Positions 35,156-43,922 of a DNA stretch of 64,000 bases are shown here, in pieces. The notes below the pieces were generated by a model. The model ran no database searches. It was not told the origin of the DNA and saw only the letters and a program-made list of their open reading frames with translations. Origin of the DNA: Paenibacillus apiarius. GTDB taxonomy: Bacteria; Bacillota; Bacilli; Paenibacillales; Paenibacillaceae. Position 1 is the stretch's first letter. The number at the start of each line of letters is the position of its first letter. The stretch spans positions 5,580,001 through 5,644,000 of the forward strand of contig NZ_JAFFHZ010000001.1 in assembly GCF_017052585.1 (NCBI RefSeq). Direction: 5' to 3'. A program made the position numbers and the translations under genes.

Positions 35156-35767
35156 ATGATATCGATTGATCCGGCGATGCAAAGCGAACGCGAGAATTAC
35201 AAGCTGCTCATCGGAAGCGTCATTCCAAGACCCATTGCTTTCGTGACGACGCTCTCGCAGGATGGAGTGTTGAATGCCGCGCCTTTCAGTTATTTCTCGG
35301 TTGTATCGAGTACGCCGCCGATGCTGTCGGTCTCGGTGCAGCGCCGTAACGGAGTTATGAAGGATACAGCCAGAAATGCCAACGAGATGGGAGCATTGGT
35401 CATTCACATCATAGATGAATCAAGCATCGAAGCCGTGAACCGCACGGCTGCCAACTTGCCGCCACATGAGAGCGAAGTCGATTCAAGCGGTTTAACACCG
35501 GTTGCAAGCGACATGATTGCCGTTCCGGGCATCGCCGAAGCGAAATTCAGAATGGAGTGCGTGCTCGAAAGATCGTTGCCGCTTGGGGGAAGCAGCGAAG
35601 CGCCAGCCTGCGATTTATTAATCGCGCGTGTCGTCCGCTTCCAGATAGCGGAAGACATTTATGACAATGGCCGCATCGATCCCGCGAAGTTAAATCCGGT
35701 CAGCCGGCTGGCGGGGAGCTCTTATTCTACATTGGGAAAGCTGTTCTCGATAGATCGTCCGCAATAG
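35156..35767 (+). CDS. Flavin reductase-like FMN-binding protein
   Basis: A 203-residue protein. SVIPRPIAFVTTLSQDGVLN, then APFSYFSVVSSTPPMLSVSV, is the characteristic split-barrel FMN fold. Members pair with oxygenases or act as flavin oxidoreductases. ATG 35156 follows ACAGGAGG; a longer frame from 35138 has no good site. It completes a three-gene operon and is likely a source of reduced flavin for the detoxification reactions (inference). Confidence 0.87.
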   Translation: MISIDPAMQSERENYKLLIGSVIPRPIAFVTTLSQDGVLNAAPFSYFSVVSSTPPMLSVSVQRRNGVMKDTARNANEMGALVIHIIDESSIEAVNRTAANLPPHESEVDSSGLTPVASDMIAVPGIAEAKFRMECVLERSLPLGGSSEAPACDLLIARVVRFQIAEDIYDNGRIDPAKLNPVSRLAGSSYSTLGKLFSIDRPQ

Positions 35768-35787
35768 CGGAAACCAACCAAGCCAAG

Positions 35788-35829
35788 CCGTAACCCCCAC
35801 CGTACTGCCGCGCAGCGAGGGGGTTACGG
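35788..35829. terminator. Terminator hairpin between convergent genes
   Basis: An 11-bp stem CCGTAACCCCC / GGGGGTTACGG; it also overlaps the end of the convergent cdaS gene. Confidence 0.7.
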
Positions 35830-36456
35830 CTGTTTGCCGATCGGAACGTCGGGGGCAATCGGGTAGAGCCTGCCATTTAAGGCGAATGAAGCCGCTCCTC
35901 TTTCCTCAGAGACTACGAGCACAAGGGCATCGCTGCGCTCGCTTAATCCCGTTGCGGCCCGATGCCTGGTTCCGAATTTCGTTCCGGCAGGAATGGAGTG
36001 GGACAGAGGCAAAATATTGCCGGCCGACACGATCTCGTTCGCCCGGATGATGACGGCGCCGTCATGGAGGGGACTGCCCGATATAAAGATGGATTCGAGC
36101 AACGAGTGCGTCAAGGTTGCGCCGATCGGTGTGCCCGGTTGAATCAAATTGTCCAGCGAATCTTCCCGCTGCACGACAATCAACGCGCCATGCCTGCGTT
36201 GCGTCAAATGATTGATGCCCAAAGTCAACTCGGCGTATTTGTCGGTATACGGAGATAAATAACAATTCAAATAGAACGAAGCTGCAGTGGATTCGATTTG
36301 GATGATTTGTTTTCTTATATGCTCAAACATGCCGAGCAAGCAGTCATTTTCACCGTCGAGCACGTTCAGACTGTGGCGGATATCGCCTGATACCTGCTCC
36401 AATTGTTGTCGCAAATTGCTTTTTACTGCCGACATATTGCAATGTTCAGTCTGCAT
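35824..36456 (-). CDS. cdaS: CdaS-like diadenylate cyclase
   Basis: A 210-residue enzyme making c-di-AMP. An N-terminal helical, autoinhibitory-like segment (about residues 1-60) precedes the DisA_N domain with SPLHDGAVIIR (the DGA motif) and GTRHRAATGLSE (the RHR motif). This layout matches sporulation-specific CdaS rather than membrane-bound CdaA or DNA-binding DisA. The start follows AAGGAG. In Bacillus, CdaS acts in the forespore and affects germination, which suits the germination genes nearby. Confidence 0.9.
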   Translation of the reverse strand: MQTEHCNMSAVKSNLRQQLEQVSGDIRHSLNVLDGENDCLLGMFEHIRKQIIQIESTAASFYLNCYLSPYTDKYAELTLGINHLTQRRHGALIVVQREDSLDNLIQPGTPIGATLTHSLLESIFISGSPLHDGAVIIRANEIVSAGNILPLSHSIPAGTKFGTRHRAATGLSERSDALVLVVSEERGAASFALNGRLYPIAPDVPIGKQP

Positions 36457-36616
36457 TACGTAACTCCTTATTGCCTAGACTTCATGTAAATCTAATGTAG
36501 GCTGCCCGTTCCTTGTTTATACTGGAAACTTCATGAAAGCACAGCTCCGGGCAGAATCCAACCCGCAATCAAATAAGCTGGAACGTCGGCCTTGCTGGAG
36601 CTGGGGCCTATACGAA

Positions 36617-36651
36617 AAGGACATCGTTCTCTAATTGAGCTCGATGTCCTT
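36617..36651 (-). terminator. Terminator hairpin
   Basis: A 10-bp stem AAGGACATCG / CGATGTCCTT downstream of the minus-strand acyltransferase gene. Confidence 0.6.
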
Positions 36652-36655
36652 CTTT

Positions 36656-38584
36656 TTATTTTCGTTCCGCCGTCGTCACTCCCGCCCGAACGGCCTTGGC
36701 CAGCAGCGAGGCATAGAACTTGGCTCCGGTCTTGTTGAGGTGCACACCGTCGGGCGCGAAGTAGGAGTCCTTGTCTTTGCTGGCTTCATACCAATCGACG
36801 AGTGTGGCGTTAGACAATGCTTCAGTCACTTCCTTCAATGCCGAGTTGACTTGACTCTCATATTCATCAGGCATGCGGGTATTTACAAATACGATGTGTC
36901 TGACACCTTTGAGTGAACTCAAGTAGGCAATCAACTTCTTCTTATTGAACATTCCATTCGTCCCCAACTCGACAATCAGATACTCGCCCAGCTTGCCCTG
37001 CTCTTTAAGCTGCCGCAGCACGTCGGGAGCTGTGGACATTTGGCGGCCGATTTCCGCATCGACTTCGATATCCTGGAATTGCTGCTTCAAGTACGGCGCG
37101 ACATCGGCCATAATGGAATCTCCGATGGCCGTCACCCTGATATCGGGTTGGACAGAGCCCTTATTCGGCGATTCTGTTTGTTCTTGCTTAGTCGAGTCGC
37201 CAGTAGGTCTGCGGGAAGGAGAGGGCTGATTCGTTGACTTGGTCTGTGTGCCTTCGCCTTCGTGTCTGGAACGATCGGATTCTGGCTTGACGGCCTTGCC
37301 AAGCTTGCTGCTGTTCTCACTCATAGCGGAATGGTTCTGGTCAAGCGTCTTATCGCTAGCCGAGATGACGGGAGGCTGATAGCTCATGCCGAAGCAAAAT
37401 ACGATAAAGACGCCTAATCCGCATACCGAAGCAATCCAATGCTTCACCCGCATCCGCTGCCATTGCCAGCTCCGGTCGGTGATTTGCCGGCGCCACGATC
37501 CCAACTTGCCGCGGCGAACCGGTTCTTCAATATAGCGCCATGATATTGCGGCAAGCATCATACTGAGCGCAATCTGCGCGACGGCCAACATCCAATCGGC
37601 TTCGCCTCTCCGATCTGCCGGATTCGTCAACACGATAACAGGATAATGCCATAAATAAATGCCGTATGATCGGACCCCAATCCACCGTAGCGCCCTCCAG
37701 CTCAACAACCGGCTCAAGCTGCTTGCCGGATGAGCGACCGCTGCTACTACCAAGGAGGCGGCTATGGACAGGAGGACGAATCCGCCGCGATACAGCATAT
37801 CGTCATATCGATTCATTAAGAAAAACATCTCAATGACGACAAGGAGCCCGGACCAGCCGATAACTTCAATCATTATCCGTGACGGGCGGGAAATACCGGT
37901 GTTCAATCTAGCGCTAGGCCACAAAATGGCGAGCGCTGCTCCAAACAGCAATGCGAATGCCCGGGTATCCGTTCCGAAATAGACTCGGCTCGGATCGGTT
38001 CCAGGATCATACATGATTACCATAGCCGCGCATGAAATGGCTGCCCCGGCGAGTGTTGCCGCAAACAAATGTCCGCGCTTGGGAGCATATCGAAACGCAA
38101 TAGCCAGCAGCAGCGGCCATATCAAGTAAAATTGTCCTTCCACTGCCAAAGACCACATATGTATAAAAGGGGACTGAGGCCCAAAATGATCAAAGTACGA
38201 AACCTGATGAAAGATAAGCCGCCAATTGCTGGAGTATAACAATGCCGCCAGCACATCTCCTTTTACCGAAGGGATCAGGGACTTATCCATAATCGTAATC
38301 CATGCCACGACGGCAACGAGCATGACGAGCATGGCGGGAAGCAGCCGGCGCGAACGCCGAATCCAGAAATCTTTGAGATCAAGGCGATGAGTTCGCTGCC
38401 AGGCGGCAATGACAATATCCGTCACGAGATAGCCTGACAATACAAAGAATACGCCAACCCCCAGATACCCTCCAGGCAGCCAGCCCGGATCAATATGATA
38501 AATGATGACCGCGAGCACCGCCAATGCGCGAAGTCCGTCCAACCCCGTCATATAGCGCCCTTGCTCATTACTCCGGCCATTCAT
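36656..38584 (-). CDS. OatA-type membrane O-acyltransferase with SGNH domain
   Basis: A 642-residue protein. Residues 10-375 form an acyltransferase-3 domain of about ten helices (GLDGLRALAVLAVIIYHID with the catalytic His, FFVLSGYLVTDIVI, HMWSLAVEGQFYLIWPLL). A Ser/Pro/Thr-rich linker (about 400-460) leads to a C-terminal SGNH hydrolase domain with AIGDSIMADV and PDGVHLNKTG. It likely O-acetylates peptidoglycan, giving lysozyme resistance. ATG 38584 follows AAGGAGATA; the longer frame is unnecessary. Confidence 0.9.
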   Translation of the reverse strand: MNGRSNEQGRYMTGLDGLRALAVLAVIIYHIDPGWLPGGYLGVGVFFVLSGYLVTDIVIAAWQRTHRLDLKDFWIRRSRRLLPAMLVMLVAVVAWITIMDKSLIPSVKGDVLAALLYSSNWRLIFHQVSYFDHFGPQSPFIHMWSLAVEGQFYLIWPLLLAIAFRYAPKRGHLFAATLAGAAISCAAMVIMYDPGTDPSRVYFGTDTRAFALLFGAALAILWPSARLNTGISRPSRIMIEVIGWSGLLVVIEMFFLMNRYDDMLYRGGFVLLSIAASLVVAAVAHPASSLSRLLSWRALRWIGVRSYGIYLWHYPVIVLTNPADRRGEADWMLAVAQIALSMMLAAISWRYIEEPVRRGKLGSWRRQITDRSWQWQRMRVKHWIASVCGLGVFIVFCFGMSYQPPVISASDKTLDQNHSAMSENSSKLGKAVKPESDRSRHEGEGTQTKSTNQPSPSRRPTGDSTKQEQTESPNKGSVQPDIRVTAIGDSIMADVAPYLKQQFQDIEVDAEIGRQMSTAPDVLRQLKEQGKLGEYLIVELGTNGMFNKKKLIAYLSSLKGVRHIVFVNTRMPDEYESQVNSALKEVTEALSNATLVDWYEASKDKDSYFAPDGVHLNKTGAKFYASLLAKAVRAGVTTAERK

Positions 38585-39027
38585 ATGTCGTATCTCCTTC
38601 ATCTTCTGAAACCGTATGCAGCAAATGGAATGCTTCAACATTCCATCGATAAATTCTATGTATAACCCGTTCACCAACCCACTTGCGATCCATTCATTCT
38701 CTATCCTTTCCGTATTCAATTGGTGCGTCCGCATGAATGGAGACATAAAAACCCCCCGTTATCTGTTACATAAGAAAACGGGGGATTATCCTCAACAGCA
38801 TATATACTTCATCAAGCAACTTGAATCCGATTCACTGCCCGCAGTCATCATGATATGTGTTCCTGTCATAACTATAAACGACTGTTGAACCGTTATCGTT
38901 ACAAAGTCATCACAAAAACGATTCAAAATCGTAACACCTGTTATTGATACGCAGCAAAATGGTCTTGGTTGTTCAAGTATGAAACTTACCATATATTAAC
39001 GCCGTAAAAAAGATAGGATTAGAGGCT

Positions 39028-39187
39028 GTGCATCCCGTTGCTCCAAGAAAAAACGGAGGAGCAGCCAGAAAGCGGCAGTGGGGGCGCTGTCTCCTCAGGT
39101 GGAACCAACCAGCAGACTGTCATTCATCATGGCGGTTTCGGATGGGATGACATGCTGCTGTACCATTTGATATTCAATTGTACTTGA
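39028..39187 (+). pseudogene. C-terminal relic of unknown protein
   Basis: An open frame with no start reads a Ser/Gly-rich linker (EEQPESGSGGAVSSGG) and then TVIHHGGFGWDDMLLYHLIF before a stop. A terminator follows at once, as after a real gene. It looks like the 3' end of a lost gene for a small protein with a Gly/His-rich tail. The upstream frame is blocked by a stop at about 39022. Confidence 0.4.
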
Positions 39188-39189
39188 TG

Positions 39190-39223
39190 CCAATCGGGCG
39201 TGAAAGCGTTCGGTTGGTTTTTT
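39190..39223 (+). terminator. Intrinsic terminator (CAATCGGGCG family)
   Basis: CCAATCG and CGGTTGG flank a short loop, followed by a T6 tract. It shares the sequence CAATCGGGCG with the terminator at 29176. Confidence 0.7.
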
Positions 39224-39341
39224 ATCGTTAGGTATCCGATTGCGGCTCAGATCCGGTGTCGGCCTATTATGGTAATATTGTATAATAATATTATGATTTG
39301 CCGAACGCTAATAACTAGAAAAGCGGAGAAGGGGAATGTGT

Positions 39342-40484
39342 ATGGAGAGACCTCCATCTAGGCCAACCAAATTCAGAATGTTTTTTCTCAACAACAAGTT
39401 TGTTCTGTTTTTATTGATTATGCTGCTTATTGGGCTGAACATTTTCGTGCTGACCAAAATTTCTTTCGTATTTGATCCGCTCCTCATTTTGATCAAGACA
39501 GTGCTGCTTCCGGTTCTTCTAGCGGGGGTTCTATACTATTTGCTTAACCCTATCGTCGATTATTTGGAAAAGAAAAAGGTGAAGCGCCTATTTTCTATCC
39601 TTATTCTCTATATTTTGATTCTCGGAATCATCACGATTGTCGTGCTGGCCGTCATTCCGGTCATTCGGAGACAGATTTCCGATTTGATTGCTAATTTCCC
39701 GGTATTCAGTGCACAAATCCAGACACTGTTCACCGAGTTGATAGGCAGCGACTTCATTAACCGTTTCCAGCAAACGATTAACTTTGACACATCGAATCTG
39801 ATGAATACGATATCCGAACGCGTATCAACCTTGTTGAATAGCACTTGGACTGGCATCGGCGGCTTTTTGGGAGCGGTGACAGAAACCGTTCTTACTCTTG
39901 TAACGGTCCCGTTCATATTATTCTATTTGCTGAAAGACGGGAAGCGGCTTCCGCATTACATCTTGTCATTCATACCGAATTCGCTGCGCAAACAGAGCGA
40001 TCAGGTTATGACGGAGATGAATCATCAGATTAGCTCGTATATTCGGGGACAGATTATCGTTAGCTTCTGTATCGGAATTCTGCTGTACATCGGCTATCTC
40101 ATCATCGGGCTTGAATATTCGCTCATTCTGGCTGTCATTGCAGCCTGCACGAGTATCGTCCCTTATTTGGGGCCTGCCATTGCCATTACGCCGGCGTTAA
40201 TCGTTGCGCTGGTGACATCGCCTGTGATGCTGCTCAAAATGATCGTAGTATGGACAGTAGTTCAACTGGTTGAAGGCAAGTTCATCTCCCCGCAAATTAT
40301 GGGCAAAACGTTGCAAATCCACCCGATTACGATTATTTTCGTTATTTTGACAGCCGGCAACTTATTCGGACTTCTCGGCATCGTCTTGGCCGTTCCGGGG
40401 TATGCCGTCTTGAAAGTGATAGTCACTCATTTGTTCAACTGGTTCAAGGAACGATCGCACCTTTATGAACGAGACCATATGTAA
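39342..40484 (+). CDS. AI-2E family transporter
   Basis: A 380-residue integral membrane protein with about seven helices and a central soluble stretch (about 100-165). [20 protein letters not shown] and [20 protein letters not shown] are typical of the AI-2E (YhhQ/TqsA-like) family, proposed exporters of small molecules or Na+(Li+)/H+ antiporters. The second ATG (39342) follows GGAGAAGGGG with better spacing than the first at 39336. Function is uncertain despite the family name. Confidence 0.88.
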   Translation: MERPPSRPTKFRMFFLNNKFVLFLLIMLLIGLNIFVLTKISFVFDPLLILIKTVLLPVLLAGVLYYLLNPIVDYLEKKKVKRLFSILILYILILGIITIVVLAVIPVIRRQISDLIANFPVFSAQIQTLFTELIGSDFINRFQQTINFDTSNLMNTISERVSTLLNSTWTGIGGFLGAVTETVLTLVTVPFILFYLLKDGKRLPHYILSFIPNSLRKQSDQVMTEMNHQISSYIRGQIIVSFCIGILLYIGYLIIGLEYSLILAVIAACTSIVPYLGPAIAITPALIVALVTSPVMLLKMIVVWTVVQLVEGKFISPQIMGKTLQIHPITIIFVILTAGNLFGLLGIVLAVPGYAVLKVIVTHLFNWFKERSHLYERDHM

Positions 40485-40559
40485 GCGGAAGTGAGGTCTT
40501 TTATGGTGGAACATCCGCATTCTTGTTGGCGCGCGCTTTTTATCCGGGTATAGCGGGGA

Positions 40560-40593
40560 CACAGGGTATTCCTGTAAGCAAGCGAATACCCTG
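40560..40593 (+). terminator. Intrinsic terminator
   Basis: An 11-bp stem ACAGGGTATTC / GAATACCCTGT between convergent genes; it has no long T tract. Confidence 0.55.
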
Positions 40594-40609
40594 TCGTTCA
40601 TTTGGCGGC

Positions 40610-41209
40610 TCAGTTTGCATAGTAGTGTAAATAGCGGTCAAGTAAAATATCCAATTGCGTTTCAAGCGGAGGCAATTCGATAGTCGCCCCTGCTTGCAAA
40701 ATAGGCAACATGAGCGTTGGAAGGAAGAGCGCGCCGAATAGTTGCGTCATCATCATGACTCGTTTTTCCGTGTTTTCTTCACCCGTCAGTTCTTGCAGAA
40801 TCGCTTGCACCTTGTGAAATCCCATCGTTCTCAAAAAGTGCCCATATTCGTATTGCGATTCAAAAAGAACGGCTCCTTGGGCAATGATTCTTTTAACCAA
40901 CTCGGGATACTGCTGAATGGCGCCGGCATACCGGAGCAGGAATTGCTTTAGTCTTTCCTTAGATGACAATGACTGATCGTCCAGTACTTCAAAGCTGTCT
41001 TGAAAAGAAACGAGCAGCACCTTCACGGCTTCGTTGATTAATTTTTGCTTGGTGCCGAAATGATAATTGACGAGCGCAATGTTAACATTGGCCATTGAAG
41101 CAATCTTACGGACTGTTACGGCCTCGAACCCTTCACTTTTGATCAATTCCAAGGTGATATTCAATATGTTTTTCTTCGTCGAGACGTCATTATCCAACGT
41201 TGGATTCAT
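40610..41209 (-). CDS. TetR-family regulator
   Basis: A 199-residue repressor with the helix-turn-helix near residues 15-60 (ITLELIKSEGFEAVTVRKIA, then SMANVNIALVNYHFGTKQKL). The C-terminal domain is unassigned. It is divergent from the CPA2 antiporter gene, separated by 284 bp, and is a plausible regulator of it (inference). Confidence 0.9.
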   Translation of the reverse strand: MNPTLDNDVSTKKNILNITLELIKSEGFEAVTVRKIASMANVNIALVNYHFGTKQKLINEAVKVLLVSFQDSFEVLDDQSLSSKERLKQFLLRYAGAIQQYPELVKRIIAQGAVLFESQYEYGHFLRTMGFHKVQAILQELTGEENTEKRVMMMTQLFGALFLPTLMLPILQAGATIELPPLETQLDILLDRYLHYYAN

Positions 41210-41353
41210 CTTCCCCCTCCTCGTTTGCGCAATTCCTTTTAAACATTGTTTAATCTTTGTTTTGATTGCATATTATCACTATCAGTATACTTCGTCAACA
41301 ATCCGCTCGGACAAAGGGGAAACGATTCATTAACAGGGTTAGTGAAAAAAGTA

Positions 41354-41382
41354 TTGCAACTTACTATGAAGTCTCCTATAAT
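41354..41382 (+). promoter_or_regulatory. Sigma-A-type promoter of antiporter gene
   Basis: TTGCAA, a 17-base spacer and a perfect TATAAT. Transcription would start near 41389, about 105 bases before the coding start. Confidence 0.7.
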
Positions 41383-41420
41383 ATAAATTATATTTATAAA
41401 AGAATAATGTTTTAATTGGA

Positions 41421-41447
41421 GGAGCCTGGCATTCTAGGCTCCTTTTT
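41421..41447 (+). terminator. Leader terminator before antiporter gene
   Basis: A perfect 7-bp stem GGAGCCT / AGGCTCC with a T5 tract, located about 30 bases after the predicted transcription start and 47 bases before the coding start. It could attenuate the operon. Confidence 0.65.
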
Positions 41448-41493
41448 GCCATTTTTAAAATTGTTAATTATTTCAAGGAGTGTGAGGCAGCTA

Positions 41494-42672
41494 ATGGAAT
41501 TCATTTTGTATCTTCTCTTAATCCTGGTATTCACCAAAATTGCCGGCGATTTATCCGTTCGAATCGGACAGCCGGCTGTCTTGGGTAAATTGTTGGTGGG
41601 CATCCTGCTTGGCCCAGCCGTTCTGGGCTGGATTGAAAACGGCAGCTTCATTCATGAACTATCTGAAATAGGCGTGCTGCTGCTTATGTTTATCGCTGGC
41701 TTGGAAACTGACTTGGAGCAGCTGCGGAAAAATTGGAAGTCTGCATTTGCCGTAGCTATCGGCGGGATTATCCTGCCATTCATCGGAGGTTACAGCTCAG
41801 CCATTGCGTTCGGGTTTACTTCCAGCTATGCTTTATTTTTCGCAGTTCTCTTCTGCGCCACCTCTGTCAGCATTTCCGTCCAAGTGCTGAAGGAAATGAA
41901 CCAGTTAAACTCTCGCGAGGGCACGACCATCCTGGGAGCTGCAGTTGTCGATGACGTCTTGGTCGTTATTTTGCTTGCTTTTATTATGAGCGTCCTAGGT
42001 CAGGGTACCGACGTGTCCATAGGCCTGTTGATAGGGAAAAAGGTGTTGTTCTTTGTCATTATCATTTTGGCTGGAATGTTTGCCGTTCCAAAAGTGATGA
42101 ATTGGTTGGCACCGCTAAAGGTAACCGAGGCGGTTATTAGCGCAGCCTTAATCGTGTGCTTCGGCTTCGCCTATTTTGCTGAATGGATGCAGATGGCCGG
42201 AATTATTGGCGCATTTGCCGCAGGTATCGCTGTATCGCAAACGACTTTCAAGCACGAGGTTGAGAAGAAGGTCGAGCCGATTGCTTATGCCGTCTTCGTC
42301 CCTGTTTTTTTTGTAAGCATAGGGTTGAACGTATCGTTCGAAGGAATCGGCGAGCAGCTAGGTTTATTGGTTACAATCACCATCATGGCTATCGTCACCA
42401 AGCTGGTGGGCGGATGGATTGGAGCGCGGCTCACCGGATTTGACAAGAAATCCGCTCTCGCGATTGGATCCGGGATGATTTCCAGAGGGGAAGTAGCCTT
42501 GATTATCGCCGCTACCGGTCTGCAATCCGGCCTGCTGATGCCAGAGTATTTCACCTCTGTCGTCATCATGGTTATTATTACGACCTTGGTCACTCCGCCG
42601 CTGTTGAAAATCTTGTTCAACAGCAAGGATAAAGATCAGGCTGCAGTTAGTGAAAAAGCAGTGAACTTGTAA
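41494..42672 (+). CDS. CPA2-family cation/proton antiporter
   Basis: A 392-residue protein with about twelve helices. VVDDVLVVILLAFIMSV carries the paired-Asp transport motif of the CPA2 (NapA/GerN/KefB) family. GVLLLMFIAGLETDLEQLRK and SRGEVALIIAATGLQSGLL are also typical. No C-terminal RCK domain is present. It likely exchanges Na+ or K+ for protons. ATG 41494 follows AAGGAG. A leader terminator precedes and a strong terminator follows. Confidence 0.9.
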   Translation: MEFILYLLLILVFTKIAGDLSVRIGQPAVLGKLLVGILLGPAVLGWIENGSFIHELSEIGVLLLMFIAGLETDLEQLRKNWKSAFAVAIGGIILPFIGGYSSAIAFGFTSSYALFFAVLFCATSVSISVQVLKEMNQLNSREGTTILGAAVVDDVLVVILLAFIMSVLGQGTDVSIGLLIGKKVLFFVIIILAGMFAVPKVMNWLAPLKVTEAVISAALIVCFGFAYFAEWMQMAGIIGAFAAGIAVSQTTFKHEVEKKVEPIAYAVFVPVFFVSIGLNVSFEGIGEQLGLLVTITIMAIVTKLVGGWIGARLTGFDKKSALAIGSGMISRGEVALIIAATGLQSGLLMPEYFTSVVIMVIITTLVTPPLLKILFNSKDKDQAAVSEKAVNL

Positions 42673-42678
42673 AAAGAC

Positions 42679-42718
42679 CGAGCCTTCAGTTCTTAAGCTG
42701 CAGGCTCGATTTTTTTTG
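42679..42718 (+). terminator. Intrinsic terminator
   Basis: A near-perfect stem CGAGCCTTCAG / CTGCAGGCTCG with a T8 tract after the antiporter gene. Confidence 0.85.
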
Positions 42719-42793
42719 CCCGATCTGCAAGTTGGCCCTTTTCGGACACAGTAATGTAGTGTATTTTAAGGGTAGACAGAAGAAGGGCCACAA

Positions 42794-42810
42794 CAGGTGT
42801 TTGACACCTG
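42794..42810. promoter_or_regulatory. Palindrome overlapping hprK-like promoter
   Basis: CAGGTGT-TTG-ACACCTG is a perfect 7-3-7 inverted repeat. Its right arm contains TTGACA, which could serve as a -35 element with a weak -10 (TAGTGT) 17 bases on. A repressor here would block the HprK-like gene. Confidence 0.5.
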
Positions 42811-42874
42811 GCGGCTGCTATTTTAGTGTTACTTATATAATTGTGAACGTGTTCGCCTCAAAGGAGGAATCGTT

Positions 42875-43780
42875 GTGAAAAAGATAACGGTCCAGCAGCT
42901 AATTGACCGCTTTCAATTGGAAGTATTAACAGACCATGCCGGGTTCGAACGAACGGTATCCAAGACGCGCGCCCATCGGCCTGGATTGGAGTTTGCGGGA
43001 TACTATGATTTCTTCCCGCAGGAACGAATTCAAGTGCTGGGAAAGAAGGAAATTGGCTATCTACATACCTTAACCGATGAAGAACGGAACGAGCGAATCC
43101 ACAATGTGGTCCGGTACCATCCGCCCTGCTTCATCGTTACCGGGAATCAGGAAGGGCTCACCTATTTAATTGAACACTGCAACCGGGAAGGAATTCCGCT
43201 CCTGCGCACATCAGAAGAGACATCCAAATTCATTGGCGCCGTGGATTCCTATATAACGAAGATGCTTGCTCCAGAAATTCAGGTTCACGGCGTGTGCATT
43301 AACGTGGCGGGAATCGGTGTGCTGCTGCGGGGCAAGTCGGGAATAGGCAAGAGCGAGACCGCTTTGACGTTGATTCGGCGCGGCCACCGCCTCGTCTCCG
43401 ATGATGCGGTCGTTCTGAAAAAGATGAATGCCGAGACCTTAATCGGCACACATGACGGCAAGACGAGAGAATTTCTTGCGCTGCGCAGCATTGGATTGAT
43501 CAATGTGGCGCGAATTTATGGGCGCAGTGCCTTTCAGGAAGAGACGCGCATCGTGCTCGACATCGAATTGGCAACATGGAAAGAGAATGAATTGAACAAT
43601 GAATTGCAATTGGAGCCTGGTTATGTGGAGTATATGGGAGTGAAGGTGCCGACGATTCAAATCCAGCTGCAGCCGGGCCGCGATGTGGCCAGCCTGGTCG
43701 AAGCGGCGGCGAATAGCTGGTATTTGCAGCTGCAAGGCTACAGCGCCGCAGAAGATTTCATTCAACGATTGAATATGTAA
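42875..43780 (+). CDS. HPr kinase/phosphorylase paralogue, divergent
   Basis: A 301-residue HprK-fold protein. The N-terminal domain spans about 1-130, then HGV (His139), Walker A GKSGIGKS (153-160), VSDDAVV (Asp176/177) and PGRDVASLVEAAAN follow as in HprK. However, the HprK/P signature EIRGLGIINV reads ALRSIGLINV (Glu to Ala, Gly to Ser), and the conserved Arg of the DRLGL motif is Glu (NELQL). ATP binding is therefore likely, but the phosphorylase reaction and HPr recognition may be altered. It precedes the tyramine genes with its own terminator between. Confidence 0.85.
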   Translation: MKKITVQQLIDRFQLEVLTDHAGFERTVSKTRAHRPGLEFAGYYDFFPQERIQVLGKKEIGYLHTLTDEERNERIHNVVRYHPPCFIVTGNQEGLTYLIEHCNREGIPLLRTSEETSKFIGAVDSYITKMLAPEIQVHGVCINVAGIGVLLRGKSGIGKSETALTLIRRGHRLVSDDAVVLKKMNAETLIGTHDGKTREFLALRSIGLINVARIYGRSAFQEETRIVLDIELATWKENELNNELQLEPGYVEYMGVKVPTIQIQLQPGRDVASLVEAAANSWYLQLQGYSAAEDFIQRLNM

Positions 43781-43829
43781 CATAACGCGATGTTCTTGCT
43801 ATTGACGACTGTCCGCGCGCGGGTTAATT

Positions 43830-43870
43830 AATCGTCTCTATGTCTACAATAGACAAGGAGACGATTTTTT
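43830..43870 (+). terminator. Terminator between hprK-like gene and tyrS
   Basis: A 9-bp outer stem AATCGTCTC / GAGACGATT with an inner TGTCTA / TAGACA stem and a T6 tract. No T-box consensus accompanies it, so it reads as a plain terminator rather than a tRNA-sensing switch. Confidence 0.8.
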
Positions 43871-43922
43871 GTTTACTAATCCCCGATACTTTTTAGTTAT
43901 ATACCCAAGGAGCTGAGGCCAT

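Larger units (their letters stand above)
38585..39341. other. Intergenic region with gene relic
   Basis: No complete gene is seen. The right half carries the relic at 39028-39187 and a terminator at 39190-39223. The left half (38585-38990) is non-coding in appearance. Confidence 0.5.

Noticed and set aside
38585..38746. 54-residue N-terminal extension of the OatA-like protein
   Set aside because: It does not resemble the acyltransferase family, and AAGGAGATA precedes the ATG at 38584.
43784..43922. T-box riboswitch before tyrS
   Set aside because: A terminator hairpin is present, but no T-box consensus or specifier stem fits in the 140-base gap.
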